Source of the DNA: Streptomyces sp. NBC_00448
Lineage (GTDB): Bacteria; Actinomycetota; Actinomycetes; Streptomycetales; Streptomycetaceae
Length of the DNA: 64,000 nt
Direction: 5' to 3'
Assembly: GCF_036014115.1 (NCBI RefSeq)
Contig: NZ_CP107913.1
Coordinates: 9,132,501-9,196,500 of the forward strand
The notes below the pieces were generated by a model. That model was given only the letters and a program-made list of their open reading frames with translations, was not told the origin of the DNA and searched no databases. Shown here piece after piece: positions 9,564-18,633 of the stretch; position 1 is the stretch's first letter; each line of letters opens with the position of its first letter. A program made the position numbers and the translations under genes.

Positions 9564-9908
9564 GGCCTCCCTTGGATCGGCCTGCTGGGAAATCGAGTGG
9601 AAAAGCTGCGTTGACCGTTCCGCTGCCCTGCTTCCCCGGTGGGAAACGGCTGGTTCGAGCCACCCGTGCGCTGCTTTGCACCCGTCCCGGAATCACGGCG
9701 GATTCGCCGATCGACGGCCGGGATTCCGGACCCGGCGCCGCCGGCTCCCCTGCCTCGCCGAGGTTTTGACGGGGTGACGGCAGGCGATGCGGGAAGTGAG
9801 TCCGCGTATCGATCCGCGGTCGTCGGATCTGGGGGACCGGCATGAGGAAATCCGGTTCGCCGCCTCAATCGCCGCCCCTGCGGCGCCGTTCGTGCCGGCA
9901 TGGCGCGG
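9564..9908. other. Intergenic stretch without a gene
   Basis: 345 bp upstream of the DUF805 gene. I find no gene or clear regulatory motif here. Confidence 0.5.
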
Positions 9909-10703
9909 TCAGGCGGGGAGCACGGCCATCGAGCCCGACACCGTCCGCAGCGCGATGACGTGCGGGCCCCCGCCGTGCCGCGGCACCTCCACCCGTACGT
10001 CGGCGGAAGTCGCGGCCGAGGTGACGGAGTAACCGTCGAGCGGCGGCACCCGCAGGGCCACCGAGGCGGACGTCGCGTTCACGCTGAGCCGGTCCGGCGC
10101 GTGCGAGAAGCCGATGTCCGCGCTGCCGGAGGTGACGGTGAGGCCGGCCTGCCGCGGGTGCAGCCCGCTCGCGGCCAGACGGTCCGAGGCGACCGTCACG
10201 TCCAGTCGGCCGCCGAGCCCGGACAGCGTGGTCTGCCCGGAGGTCTGGCGCAGCCGCAGGCCGGTGCGGCTCGGCACGGTGACGGACAGGTCGCCCGCGC
10301 ACGGCACCGCCGTACCCGTGCCGTCCGCGCAGACCACGGTGACCGTGCTCCCGGCGGGGCCCCGGCCGGTGCGGGCGGTGATACGCGCGCGGGACCCGTC
10401 CGCACGCGCGAACGTGCCCGACACACCGTCAGCGTCGGCGTCGGCAGCGATCCGGACCCGGCCGGAGACACCGTCCAGGACGAGAAGATCGGCGCCTGCG
10501 GTGCGGAAGGCGGTCGGATGTCCTGGCCCGCCCGTGGCCGCGGGACCCGGGTTCCCGGCCGGGTCGGCCGACTCGTGGTGCGGCCCGCGGCCGGTGAGGA
10601 CGACCGCGGCGATCACGGCGAGGGCGGCCGTCAGCGCGACGATCAGCGGAAGCGGCCGGGCCGCCCGGCGCGGGAACCGGTGCGTGGCGTCAGGGGTGTC
10701 CAT
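9909..10703 (-). CDS. DUF4097-like membrane-anchored beta-helix protein
   Basis: 264 residues from ATG at 10703. The cytoplasmic N-terminus (about 18 residues) is followed by one transmembrane helix (LPLIVALTAALAVIAAVVL), a Pro/Gly-rich linker, and a repetitive beta-strand region (LVLDGVSGRVRIAADAD, TSGQTTLSGLGGRLDV, TSGSADIGFS, TSASVALRVPP, TSADVRVEVP). The repeated S-G-x-h-x-h strands match DUF4097/putative adhesin beta-helices. Longer upstream extensions lack family similarity. Function unknown; probably extracytoplasmic. Confidence 0.75.
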   Translation of the reverse strand: MDTPDATHRFPRRAARPLPLIVALTAALAVIAAVVLTGRGPHHESADPAGNPGPAATGGPGHPTAFRTAGADLLVLDGVSGRVRIAADADADGVSGTFARADGSRARITARTGRGPAGSTVTVVCADGTGTAVPCAGDLSVTVPSRTGLRLRQTSGQTTLSGLGGRLDVTVASDRLAASGLHPRQAGLTVTSGSADIGFSHAPDRLSVNATSASVALRVPPLDGYSVTSAATSADVRVEVPRHGGGPHVIALRTVSGSMAVLPA

Positions 10704-11042
10704 GCCCTGCCGTCTGCCCCGGTGGTCGGGAAACACCTCCGCCAGGGGTCGGCCACGAGAGGGGCGAGCCCACCCCCACGGGGAGCCTGTCCACTTTTCC
10801 GCTCTCGCCGTCAGTAGCCTCGCCTCGCAGATCCGGACGTTTCCGTGCCCGGGTCGTGTCCGCCGAACGGTGGGTGTACCTGGAGGGCCCGTCACGGCAT
10901 CCGGTCTCTTCCGCGCGGGCACCTTTCCTCCTCCGGTCGATCAAGGAGACATCCGTGAGGGGTGAACCGCGCCGCACGGGACAGGTGAAGGGATGGCTAC
11001 CGCGACGCGGTGGCGGACCGACGCTTCTACCGAGGAGTTGTC

Positions 11043-11231
11043 ATGGGTGGCAGCGAGAAGACCGACGCCAAGGTCGACCAGATCAAGGGCAGGGCCAAGG
11101 AGACCGTCGGGCACGCGGTCGGCAACGAGCGGCTCGAAGCCGAAGGCCGCGGCGACCAGGCCAAGGGCGACGCGCGCCAGTCCGTCGAGAAGGCCAAGGA
11201 CGCGGTGAAGGACGTCATCAAGGACGACTGA
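11043..11231 (+). CDS. CsbD-like general stress protein
   Basis: 62 residues. The ATG at 11043 is preceded by GAGGAG. The sequence is almost all hydrophilic: DAKVDQIKGRAKETVG, then GDQAKGDARQSVEKAKD. This is the CsbD fold signature (K-G-x-x-K-E-x-x-G and a Lys-rich tail). CsbD proteins accumulate under general stress; the molecular role is unknown. It lies 60 bp upstream of the AI-2E-family gene on the same strand and is probably co-transcribed. Confidence 0.9.
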   Translation: MGGSEKTDAKVDQIKGRAKETVGHAVGNERLEAEGRGDQAKGDARQSVEKAKDAVKDVIKDD

Positions 11232-11291
11232 TCCGCCAGGCGCCACCCGGTGAACACCCGTAGCCGGCCCCGGGCGAGGGAGGGACCGCAC

Positions 11292-12596
11292 ATGCATGAC
11301 ACACCCGCCCAGGCGGTGCCCACGCCCGCGGGACCGCGCCTGGAGGCGCCGGACCCGCTCGGCACGGGAGAGGCGGACCCCGAGGCAGCGGGAACCGGCG
11401 AGTCGGACGCCGGCGGGCCGAAGATCGTTCGGGCCGCGGGCCGTTCGGCGGGGTCGTCCGGCACCGGCGGGACCGCAGCCACCGACGACGTCGCGGCTGT
11501 GGACGACACCGCGGCCGCCGGCACACCGGCCGGGCGCGCCGCACGGCCGCGCCGCCTCGTCGGAATGGCGGCGGCCGGGCAGTCGTGGTTCCGGACGGGC
11601 TTCGGCCTGGCGCTGGGCGCGATCCTGGCGTGGCTGGTGGCGCGGACCGTCCTCAGGCTGAGTGAGCTGCTGACGCTGCTGCTGCTCGCGGTGTTCATCG
11701 CGGTGAGCCTGGAGACGCTGGTCGGCGGGCTGGTGCGCCGAGGGCTGCGCCGCGGCTGGTCGGTGGCAGTGGTGGTGGCCGGGTTCGCGGCGCTGCTGGC
11801 GGGCTTCCTCGCGCTGCTCATCCCGCCGGTCACCGCCGCGGTCGACGCGCTCACCACCGGCATACCCCGCTGGCGCCGCCAACTGCGCGACCACCACTCC
11901 ACGTTGGGTCGGCTGGAGGACCACTACCACGTCATCGAGAAGGCGCAGCAGCAACTCGGCTCAGGCGGTGCCTCCGAGGTGGCCGGTGGTGTGGTGGGCG
12001 CGGGGCAGATGGTGATCAACGTCGTCACCTCCGCCGTCATCGTCATCACCGTCACCTTGTACCTGATGGCCGCGCTGCCGACGATCAAGCAGTTCTGCCA
12101 CCGGTTCGTGCCGGGCTCCCGGCGGCCGCGCGTGGAGGCCGTCACCGAGGAGATCCTCAGCCAGGTCGGGCGGTACATGCTGGGGAACATCGCGACCTCC
12201 GCGATCGCCGGTGTCGCCACGTTCGCGTGGTGCGCGGCGATCGGCGTGCCCTATCCCGCGGCGCTGGGCTTCTTCGTCGCACTGATGGACATGGTCCCCA
12301 TCGTGGGCTCCACAGTGGGCGGCATCGTGGTCAGTCTCGTCGCGCTGATCGTCTCCTTCCCGGTGGCGCTGGCCACCGCGGCGTTCTACGTCGGCTTCCG
12401 CATCGCCGAGGACTACCTGATCATGCCGCGGGCGATGAAGTTCGCCGTGGACGTCCATCCGGTGGTGACGGTGGTCGCGGTGCTCGCGGGCGGCTCCCTG
12501 CTCGGCGTCATCGGCGGGCTGGTGGCGATCCCGGCGGCCGTCGCCCTCGGGATCGTGCTCGACGAGTATGTCTTCCCGCGCACCGATGCCGCCTGA
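11292..12596 (+). CDS. AI-2E family transporter (PF01594-type)
   Basis: 434 residues. The ATG at 11292 has GGGAGGG about 10 bases upstream. The first 95 residues are a low-complexity cytoplasmic extension. Paired transmembrane helices follow (FGLALGAILAWLVARTVL and LLTLLLLAVFIAVSLE), with a large loop, then four or more helices with the family's conserved P-x-x-x-G-F-F-x-A-L-x-D-M-V-P-x-V-G motif (near residues 325-345) and the RIAEDYLIMPRAM segment. Some members export AI-2; others are ion antiporters. The substrate here cannot be read. Confidence 0.85.
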   Translation: MHDTPAQAVPTPAGPRLEAPDPLGTGEADPEAAGTGESDAGGPKIVRAAGRSAGSSGTGGTAATDDVAAVDDTAAAGTPAGRAARPRRLVGMAAAGQSWFRTGFGLALGAILAWLVARTVLRLSELLTLLLLAVFIAVSLETLVGGLVRRGLRRGWSVAVVVAGFAALLAGFLALLIPPVTAAVDALTTGIPRWRRQLRDHHSTLGRLEDHYHVIEKAQQQLGSGGASEVAGGVVGAGQMVINVVTSAVIVITVTLYLMAALPTIKQFCHRFVPGSRRPRVEAVTEEILSQVGRYMLGNIATSAIAGVATFAWCAAIGVPYPAALGFFVALMDMVPIVGSTVGGIVVSLVALIVSFPVALATAAFYVGFRIAEDYLIMPRAMKFAVDVHPVVTVVAVLAGGSLLGVIGGLVAIPAAVALGIVLDEYVFPRTDAA

Positions 12597-12635
12597 CCCG
12601 CAGCGCACCGCCCGATCGGGGCCGGTGTTCCGGCG

Positions 12636-13283
12636 TCATCGGGCCGGCAGGACGGCGCTCAGGATCGCCCGCACCTGGCCGAGCAGGTGGGCGAGGTCGA
12701 ATCGGCCGGGCTGGGTGAGGGCGATGCGGCCGAAGTGTTCCGCGCAGGCGACGAGCGCGTGCGCGAGAACCTGCGGGTCGAGGGCGGACTCGCCGCGGTC
12801 GGCCAGCACGACGGAGAGCCAGGATTCGACTTGGCGCCGGAAGCGCTCCCGGTCCGCGTCGATGCGGTCGCGGACGACGGCGGGCGTGGTGCCCGGTGTG
12901 AGCAGGATCAGCCGCCAGGTGTCCGGGTCCTCGCGGAGCATGGCGGACATCCGGCGTACCGCCTCGGAGGCGAACGCGATCGGGTCGCGCAGGTCCGCCC
13001 TGCTGGGAACCGTCTCCAGCAGGGCGGCGAAGGCGCGGGCCTGCTGCCGGTCGAGCAGCGCGCCCAGCAGCGCGTCGAGGTTGTCGAAGGCCCCGTAGAC
13101 CACCGAGCGGGTGACGCCGGCGCGCTTGGCGACGGCATCGACGGAGACCCGCTGGTAGCCGTCGCTCACGATCACGGCCAGGGCGGCGTCGAGCAGTTGC
13201 TCCCGGCGTTCCGCGATCGGCACGCGCGGGGCGTAGGGGCGCCGCTTGCGCGGGGTGGCTTCTGAAGAGGCGGACGCGGACAC
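12636..13283 (-). CDS. TetR family transcriptional regulator
   Basis: 215 residues. Residues 20-70 form the TetR helix-turn-helix (RREQLLDAALAVIVSDG, VSVDAVAKRAGVTRSVVYGAF). The remaining helices form a ligand pocket of unknown specificity. It is divergent from the DUF2236 gene with 53 bp between the two start codons, and a 19-bp palindrome lies between them. Repression of itself and the DUF2236 gene is therefore likely. Confidence 0.9.
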   Translation of the reverse strand: MSASASSEATPRKRRPYAPRVPIAERREQLLDAALAVIVSDGYQRVSVDAVAKRAGVTRSVVYGAFDNLDALLGALLDRQQARAFAALLETVPSRADLRDPIAFASEAVRRMSAMLREDPDTWRLILLTPGTTPAVVRDRIDADRERFRRQVESWLSVVLADRGESALDPQVLAHALVACAEHFGRIALTQPGRFDLAHLLGQVRAILSAVLPAR

Positions 13284-13303
13284 CTTGGCAGTTTACGACA
13301 CGT

Positions 13304-13322
13304 GTGACTTAATTTAAGTCAC
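13304..13322. promoter_or_regulatory. Palindromic operator between tetR-type gene and DUF2236 gene
   Basis: GTGACTTAATTTAAGTCAC is a near-perfect 19-bp palindrome (one central mismatch), unusually AT-rich for this DNA. It sits 20 bp upstream of the TetR start and 15 bp upstream of the divergent gene, as expected for a TetR operator. Confidence 0.75.
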
Positions 13323-13336
13323 CAGTGCCGTAATCG

Positions 13337-14410
13337 ATGGGTGGCAGCATGGCCGGACTGAGGCGCAGCGAGGTACAACCGCACGACGACTACGGCTTCT
13401 TCGGCCCTGGTTCGGTGGTGTGGAAGGTGTGGGGGTACCCGACGTCGCTGACGGTGGGCTTCCAGCGGGCGGTGGTGGTGGAGGAACTCGACCCGCCCCT
13501 GGTCGCCGCGGTCCACCACACCCAGGGGATCTACCGGCGCCCTCGCACGCGTTACGACCGGACCCTGCGCTACTTCGCGATGGTGGCCTTCGCGGGCTCG
13601 CGCGACGTGTGCACGGCCGCGGACGTCCTGGTCAAGGTCCACTCCAAGGCGATCGGCCGGCTGCCCTACGGCGACGGGACCTACGACGCCAACGACCCCG
13701 CCTCGCAGTTGTGGATACAGCTCACCGGCTGGCACTCCATCCTCTACGCCTACGAGCGGTACGGGCCGGGGAAGCTCACCGACGAGGAGGAGCAGGAGTA
13801 CTGGCAGGCGTGTGCGGTCGCCGCGGAGTTGCAGACGTGCTCCTCCGACGACGTTCCCCGCACTCGTGAGGGCGTCCGGGCGTACTTCGAGCGGATACGG
13901 CCGCGGTTGTCCGCCAGCCCGATCGCCCGGCAGGCCATGCGGCATCTGCTGAAGAGCGAGAACGTCCTGCCCCCGGCGTCCCGTTGGGCGAGGCCGGCCG
14001 ACCTCGTCGCCGCGAAGGCACAGCGGATCGCCACCATCGCCACCATGCCGCGCTGGATGCGTGAGCTGGCGGGAATCCGGCAGTCGGCTCTCCTCGACCT
14101 GCTGATCGTGCCCGTCATGAAGGTCGCCTTCGCGGTGGTGCACCTCAGCCCACGGCTCGAACTGCGGCTGCTGGCAAGGCTTTCCCCGTCCACGGTGCCG
14201 GTGGTCGCACCGGTGAAGCTCGGCATCCCCCCGTGCCGCGAGGAGGTGCTGACGCCTGCCGAAGCCCGCGCCCGCCACGGCTTCGCCAGCCCCGCCGCCG
14301 CGCATCCCGACCTCCGGGCCCGGCAGGCCGCGCGCGTTCTCGACGACGGCAGGACCCCCAGCGAGCAGGCGCTCGTGGAGTCTCAGGAGATCCTGGGACC
14401 GCTCGCCTAG
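13337..14410 (+). CDS. Oxygenase MpaB-like (DUF2236) protein
   Basis: 357 residues. The N-terminus GFFGPGSVVWKVWGYPTSL is the family's conserved opening, followed by QRAVVVEELDPPLVAAVHH, then DRTLRYFAMVAFAGSRDV and a WIQLTGWHSILYAYERYG helix. Members of DUF2236 are heme-b proteins related to MpaB and latex-clearing Lcp; His and Arg residues in these helices bind heme. The substrate is unknown. A second ATG at 13349 could be the true start. Control by the divergent TetR protein is likely. Confidence 0.8.
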   Translation: MGGSMAGLRRSEVQPHDDYGFFGPGSVVWKVWGYPTSLTVGFQRAVVVEELDPPLVAAVHHTQGIYRRPRTRYDRTLRYFAMVAFAGSRDVCTAADVLVKVHSKAIGRLPYGDGTYDANDPASQLWIQLTGWHSILYAYERYGPGKLTDEEEQEYWQACAVAAELQTCSSDDVPRTREGVRAYFERIRPRLSASPIARQAMRHLLKSENVLPPASRWARPADLVAAKAQRIATIATMPRWMRELAGIRQSALLDLLIVPVMKVAFAVVHLSPRLELRLLARLSPSTVPVVAPVKLGIPPCREEVLTPAEARARHGFASPAAAHPDLRARQAARVLDDGRTPSEQALVESQEILGPLA

Positions 14411-14441
14411 CACTCCAGTGAGAGCGCTCCGTATGTCCTGG

Positions 14442-14610
14442 TCAGCGGCCTGGTGGCGGTGAGCGAAGCCGGGCTGCTGCGGGGCCGGGGGCAGTTCCGC
14501 GGGGAGGTCGCACGAAGGTGTGTCCGCGCTGTTTGTAGTGGCAACGACGTGCGTGTGCTTGGTGCCGGCGGCGCCAATGGGACCAGGCCAGCGTGTGGTC
14601 GCGGGATGGA
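14442..14610 (-). pseudogene. IS701-like transposase C-terminal remnant
   Basis: The minus strand reads HTLAWSHWRRRHQAHARRCHYKQR, a basic tail like the end of IS701-group transposases in Streptomyces. The DDE domain is missing and the continuation has lost similarity. Confidence 0.45.
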
Positions 14611-14649
14611 TGGCGGTGGTGGGCGCATCTTCCGCAACGCGGCAGGGGG

Positions 14650-15110
14650 CTACGTCGATTCCGCTGCCTACGGAAAGACGTGGGCGCGGGCACGGCTCTC
14701 GCTGCTCCTCGCCCGGATCGGCACCACCTTGGAGACCGCCGCCGACGAATGGCTCGCCCCCAGCGGGCTGACCGGGCGGGACTACGCGGTCCTCCTGACC
14801 CTCGCCACCGATGCTCCGGACGCGCAGCAGCAACTCGCCCGGCTGCTCGGCAAGGCACCCGGTATCGCCGTCATCGCGGTCGACCGCCTCGAAGAAGCCG
14901 GGCTCGCAGAACGCCGGCGCAATCCGGCCGACCGCCGCCACAGCCAGGTGGTTGTCACCGCCCCCGGAGCACGAGCACTCAAGACAGCCGACAACATCGT
15001 CGGCCAAGGGCTCGCACAACTCCTACCGGGGTTGAACCGTCAGAATGCGCGTTCCTCCGCGACCTTCTCGCCTGCGGCGTCCGGCAACCACCCACCACAC
15101 ACGGGAACTG
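14650..15110 (+). pseudogene. MarR family regulator, frameshifted remnant
   Basis: The frame starting AAYGKTWARARLSLLLARIG encodes a MarR winged helix (LTGRDYAVLLTLATDAPDAQ, KAPGIAVIAVDRLEEAGLAE, NPADRRHSQVVVTAPG). No good start codon precedes it. After LAQLLPG near 15030 the homologous end (EPSECAFLRDLLACG) continues in another frame, so a single-base shift disrupts the end. It is probably inactive. Confidence 0.6.
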
Positions 15111-15282
15111 AAGCAGTCCCGGAGCGCCGTACGCGTGGACATGCCTTGGGCGTCGAGATCGGCGACATTTGCGTGACCCCTTGCCGTCGGCGACGTTCGC
15201 CCAGCTGGTTTGAGCTGCACTGATCTTCGTGGAGTCCTTGAAGCCTGGGTTACGATTCCGGGCGTAAGGAGAACCACGAGCA

Positions 15283-15321
15283 ATGCCAGCACCCCGTAAG
15301 TACCCCAAGACCGCGGAGTTA
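15283..15321 (+). pseudogene. First codons of an IS3-type OrfA, cut off
   Basis: An ATG preceded by AAGGAG opens MPAPRKYPKTAEL, the usual opening of IS3-group OrfA proteins. Similarity stops about 45 bp before the start of the IS4 element. Confidence 0.35.
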
Positions 15322-15365
15322 GGGCCGATCCGTGTCTGTCAACCGGATCGGGCTATTTCGAGGAA

Positions 15366-16854
15366 GCGCAGGTCAGGGCAACGGGGCTCCTGGTAGAGCA
15401 GGGAAGCCGACCAAGGTCTTCCCGCTCGAAGGAGCCCCGTTGTCCGTTCAGTGTTCCACCGTCACGCTCACGTCGTCGATTACCGTCGCCGATGGTGTCT
15501 TCGCTCCGGGGCATCTCGGCGAACTGACCCGGCAGTTGCCCTTCGAACTCATCGATGACGTGCTGAAACGCGTCGGCGGTGCCCAGCGGAGGCTGCGGCT
15601 GCTGCCCTCGAGGGTGGGCGTGTACTTCGTGCTGGCACTGGTCCTCTTTCCGACGCTGGGGTACGTGCGCGTGTGGGACAAGCTCACCGCCGGGCTGCGC
15701 GGGCTTCTTCCCCGGGGCCCTCGGAGAAGGCCTTGCGAGAGGTCCGCAGGCGGCTGGGGGTCGCACCGCTCCGGTTGCTGTTCGAAACGTTGGCCGGCCC
15801 CGTGGCACAGCCGAACACACCCGGAGTGAGATACCGATGCTGGCGCACGGTCGCCTTCGACGGGTGCAGTTCCACCAAGGCCCCTGACCGGCCGCGAGTC
15901 TGTGCGTGGCTGGGCAAGCACAAGCACCGCTATGGCACGGACGGATACCCGATGCTCAAGATCATGGTGCTGTGCGAGACCGGAACCCGGGCCCTGCTCG
16001 GCGCAGTCTTCGGACCGACGCCCGAGAAAGAGACCGGTTATGCCGAGCAACTGCTTCCGCTGCTGGACGACGGCATGCTGCTGCTGAACGACCGGGGCTT
16101 CGACTCCGACGACTTCCTCGCGAAGGCCGCGGCCACCGGCGCCCAATTACTGGTACGGCTCAAGGGCACCCGGACACCTGCCCGTTGGGCGCCGTTGCCG
16201 GACGGGACGTTCCTGACCAGGATCAACGGGACCAAGCTGAGAATCATCGACGCGCGCATCACGGTGACCACGGCCAAAGGGCTGCGGCTGGAAGGCCACT
16301 ACCGGCTGGCCACCACGCTGACCGATCACCGCCGCTATCCCGCCGCCGAGCTCGTGGAGCTCTACCACGAGCGCTGGGAGATCGAATCGGCGTTCTACTC
16401 GCTCCGTCACACCTTGCAGTGCGGCCTGGTACTGCGCTCCCAGGACGCGGCCGGCATCCAGCAGGAGTTATGGGCTCACCTGACCGTCTACCAGGCACTG
16501 CGCCGGGCGATGGTCGAGGCCGTCGAAACAGTCCCCGGCGCAGACCCGGACCGCGCCTCCTTCACCGTCGCCCTGGAGACCGCGAAAGACCAGGTCATCG
16601 CCGCCGCCGATATAGTGCCCGAGACCGGACCAGGCCAGATCGCATCGGCAGTACTGCACAACCTGCTCCCGCCCCGCCGGGCACGTGTCAACCCGCGTCG
16701 CGTCAAGTGCCCGATCTCCCGCTACGCCGCCCCGCCCGACCAGGCACAAGTCCTGGGCGCCTCCAGGATCGCCACCATCGTGCACTCGACCGCCGGACTG
16801 GGCGCCGACGGACGTCGCGACCGAACACTTCAACTCCTGCGCACTGACCCGCGC
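15366..16854 (+). mobile_element. IS4-family insertion sequence
   Basis: Imperfect terminal inverted repeats: GCGCAGGTCAGGGC at the left and the complement GCGCGGGTCAGTGC at the right. They enclose an IS4-type transposase gene. Flanking DNA is an IS3 OrfA stub on the left and the tail of a carboxymuconolactone decarboxylase gene on the right. The ends are approximate because I could not verify a target duplication, and the transposase frame stays open slightly past the right repeat. Confidence 0.55.
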
Positions 16855-16893
16855 CGCACCTGGCCTTCTACGCCGGTTGGCCCAACGCCATGA
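15440..16893 (+). pseudogene. IS4-family transposase, one frameshift
   Basis: TTG at 15440 has AGGAG 7 bases upstream. The N-terminal IS4 domain (PGHLGELTRQLPFELIDDVL) runs to DKLTAGLRGL near 15,705. The rest continues in another frame from SPGPSEKALREVRRRLG. The DDE core follows: AFDGCSSTKAPD, then LLNDRGFDSDDFL and LYHERWEIESAFYSLRHTL (the Y-(2)-R-(3)-E-(6)-K-like IS4 signature). The shift lies in a run of C and G, so either the copy is dead or frameshifting is used. A dead copy is more likely. Confidence 0.7.
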
Positions 16894-16940
16894 CCGCGAT
16901 CACCCAGCTGAAGAAGATCGCCGACGGGCACACCGCCTGA
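16862..16940 (+). pseudogene. C-terminal tail of a carboxymuconolactone decarboxylase-family gene
   Basis: Immediately after the IS element the frame reads FYAGWPNAMTAITQLKKI to a stop. FYAGWPNA is the conserved end of the carboxymuconolactone decarboxylase/AhpD-like fold. The rest of the gene is absent, probably lost with the IS insertion. The downstream cupin and reductase are of the same catabolic flavour and may once have shared its operon. Confidence 0.6.
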
Positions 16941-17011
16941 CCACCGGCGCGAGCAGGGCGACGACACCCCGCACGGCCGGTGGGGCGTGCTGAACCAAAG
17001 GAAAGAACGAG

Positions 17012-17446
17012 ATGGCGAGCAACGGATTCGACCAGATCTTCCCCCTCGGCGAGAAGAACGACGCTTTCGCGCGGTACTTCGTCGGCCAGAGCTACCTGGC
17101 TCCGCTCGCCTCGGGGAGCGTTTTCGTCAGTAACGTCTCCTTCGAGCCGGGCTGCCGGAACAACTGGCACATCCACCACGGCACCGCCGGGGGCGGGGAT
17201 CAGATTCTGCTGTGCACGGCGGGCAGCGGCTGGTACCAGGCCGAGGGCGAGCATCCCGTCAGCATGGAACCGGGAATGGTGGTCCGCGTCCCGGCGGGCA
17301 CGAAGCACTGGCACGGCGCGAAGGCCGACGCGTGGTTCTCCCACGTCGCCTTCATCACCCCGGGCGAAGACGTCAGCAACGAATGGCTCGAACCCGTCAC
17401 CGACGAGGCGTACGGCGAGCTGCCGAAGAACGGAGCGAACTCATGA
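17012..17446 (+). CDS. Cupin-domain protein
   Basis: 144 residues with AAGGA upstream of ATG 17012. A single cupin: motif 1 GCRNNWHIHHGTAGGGDQIL carries the metal-binding HxH and acidic residue, and motif 2 PAGTKHWHGAKADAWFSH carries the second His. Such short cupins sit with carboxymuconolactone decarboxylases and aldo/keto reductases in many actinobacterial operons, matching the remnant upstream and the reductase downstream. The substrate is unknown. Its stop overlaps the next start (ATGA). Confidence 0.85.
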   Translation: MASNGFDQIFPLGEKNDAFARYFVGQSYLAPLASGSVFVSNVSFEPGCRNNWHIHHGTAGGGDQILLCTAGSGWYQAEGEHPVSMEPGMVVRVPAGTKHWHGAKADAWFSHVAFITPGEDVSNEWLEPVTDEAYGELPKNGANS

Positions 17447-18300
17447 GCGTCCTGGACGAGACCTACACCCTGTCCAACGGGGTCGAGATTCCCCGGCTGG
17501 GGCTCGGCACCTGGTTCATCGACGACGACAAGGCGGCCGACGCGGTCCGCGCAGCCGTGGCGATCGGCTACCGCAACATCGACACCGCCCAGGCGTACGG
17601 CAACGAGCGCGGTGTCGGCGAGGGCGTGCGCACCTCTCCGGTGCCCCGCGACGAGCTGTTCGTCTCCAGCAAACTCGCCGCGGAGATCAAGGACCACGAC
17701 CAGGCGGTCGCCGCGATCGACGGCTCTCTCGTGAAGCTGGGCCTGGACCACATCGACCTGATGCTGATCCACAGCCCGCAGCCCTGGGACGACTTCGGCG
17801 GCGACGGCTACGACCAGGGCAATCGCGAGGCATGGCGTGCCCTGGAGGAGGCCCACCGGGCCGGCAGGGTCCGATCCATCGGTGTCTCCAACTTCCAGCA
17901 GCACGATCTCGAGAACATCCTTCAGGGCGCGACCGTCGTCCCGCACGTCAACCAGCTCCTCGTGCACGCCGGCAACACCCCCTTCGAGCTGCTGGCCTAC
18001 TGCGAGAGCAAGCAGATCCTCGTCGAGGCGTACTCCCCGATCGCCCACGGTTCGATCCTGCAGAACGCCGAGGTCCAGGCGGTGGCAGCGAAGTACGGGG
18101 TGTCCGTCCCCCAGCTGTGCATCCGCTACACCCTGCAGCTGGGCACCGTGTCGCTGCCCAAGACGGCCAACCCCGACCACATGCGGTCCAACGCCGAGGT
18201 CGACTTCGAGATCTCCGGCGATGACATGGACGTCCTGCGGGGCCTGCGCGACGTCGACTACGGCGAGCACAGCGTCTTCCCCGTCTACGGCGGCAAGTGA
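17443..18300 (+). CDS. Aldo/keto reductase
   Basis: 285 residues, translationally coupled to the cupin gene (ATGA overlap). It has the family motifs in order: G-x-x-x-P-x-x-G-L-G-T-W at the start, YRNIDTAQAYGNERGVGE (catalytic Asp and Tyr), the Lys in VSSKLAAE, LDHIDLMLIHSP (catalytic His) and RSIGVSNFQQHDLE. The C-terminal NADPH loop is in SLPKTANPDHMRSNAEV. It reduces an unidentified aldehyde or ketone with NADPH in the cytoplasm. It is intact, although the gene cluster around it is decayed. Confidence 0.9.
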   Translation: MSVLDETYTLSNGVEIPRLGLGTWFIDDDKAADAVRAAVAIGYRNIDTAQAYGNERGVGEGVRTSPVPRDELFVSSKLAAEIKDHDQAVAAIDGSLVKLGLDHIDLMLIHSPQPWDDFGGDGYDQGNREAWRALEEAHRAGRVRSIGVSNFQQHDLENILQGATVVPHVNQLLVHAGNTPFELLAYCESKQILVEAYSPIAHGSILQNAEVQAVAAKYGVSVPQLCIRYTLQLGTVSLPKTANPDHMRSNAEVDFEISGDDMDVLRGLRDVDYGEHSVFPVYGGK

Positions 18301-18367
18301 CGCCGGACGAGCGCCGCACCCTGTGCCGGCCTGACGCCATCAGCGGCAGCTCGGCGGTGCACTGGCC

Positions 18368-18500
18368 GTGGCCGTCTTCGGCACACGGATCACCGGCGCG
18401 GCCGGCTTCCAACACGGCCTGCGCATCAGCCTCGTACTGGCGGCCGTCATCGGCCTGGCCGCCGCCGTGGCCGCCAGCCGGAGGGTCCTCAAGTCCACCG
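18368..18500 (+). pseudogene. C-terminal fragment of a membrane transporter (MFS-like)
   Basis: The frame encodes VFGTRITGAAGFQHGLRIS then LVLAAVIGLAAAVAASRRV, which looks like the last transmembrane helix of a drug-exporter type MFS protein. Nothing upstream continues the protein. Confidence 0.35.
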
Positions 18501-18633
18501 ACGCTGATCCGCACCTTCGCCACCTGCGTGTGCGGCTCGGACCTTGGGGACTTGGGTTCCTTCCGGCGCCGGCACCGGCGGCTTCGCCCGTTTCGGTGAT
18601 GTTCCCTGCCGGGTGATGTTCCATACTGGCCGG

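Noticed and set aside
9900-10817. 305-residue plus-strand frame opposite DUF4097
   Set aside because: Low-complexity Arg/Gly-rich shadow without a ribosome site or motif.
16862-16940. Short tail after IS4 as part of the transposase
   Set aside because: It matches carboxymuconolactone decarboxylase (FYAGWPNA), not IS4 C-termini.
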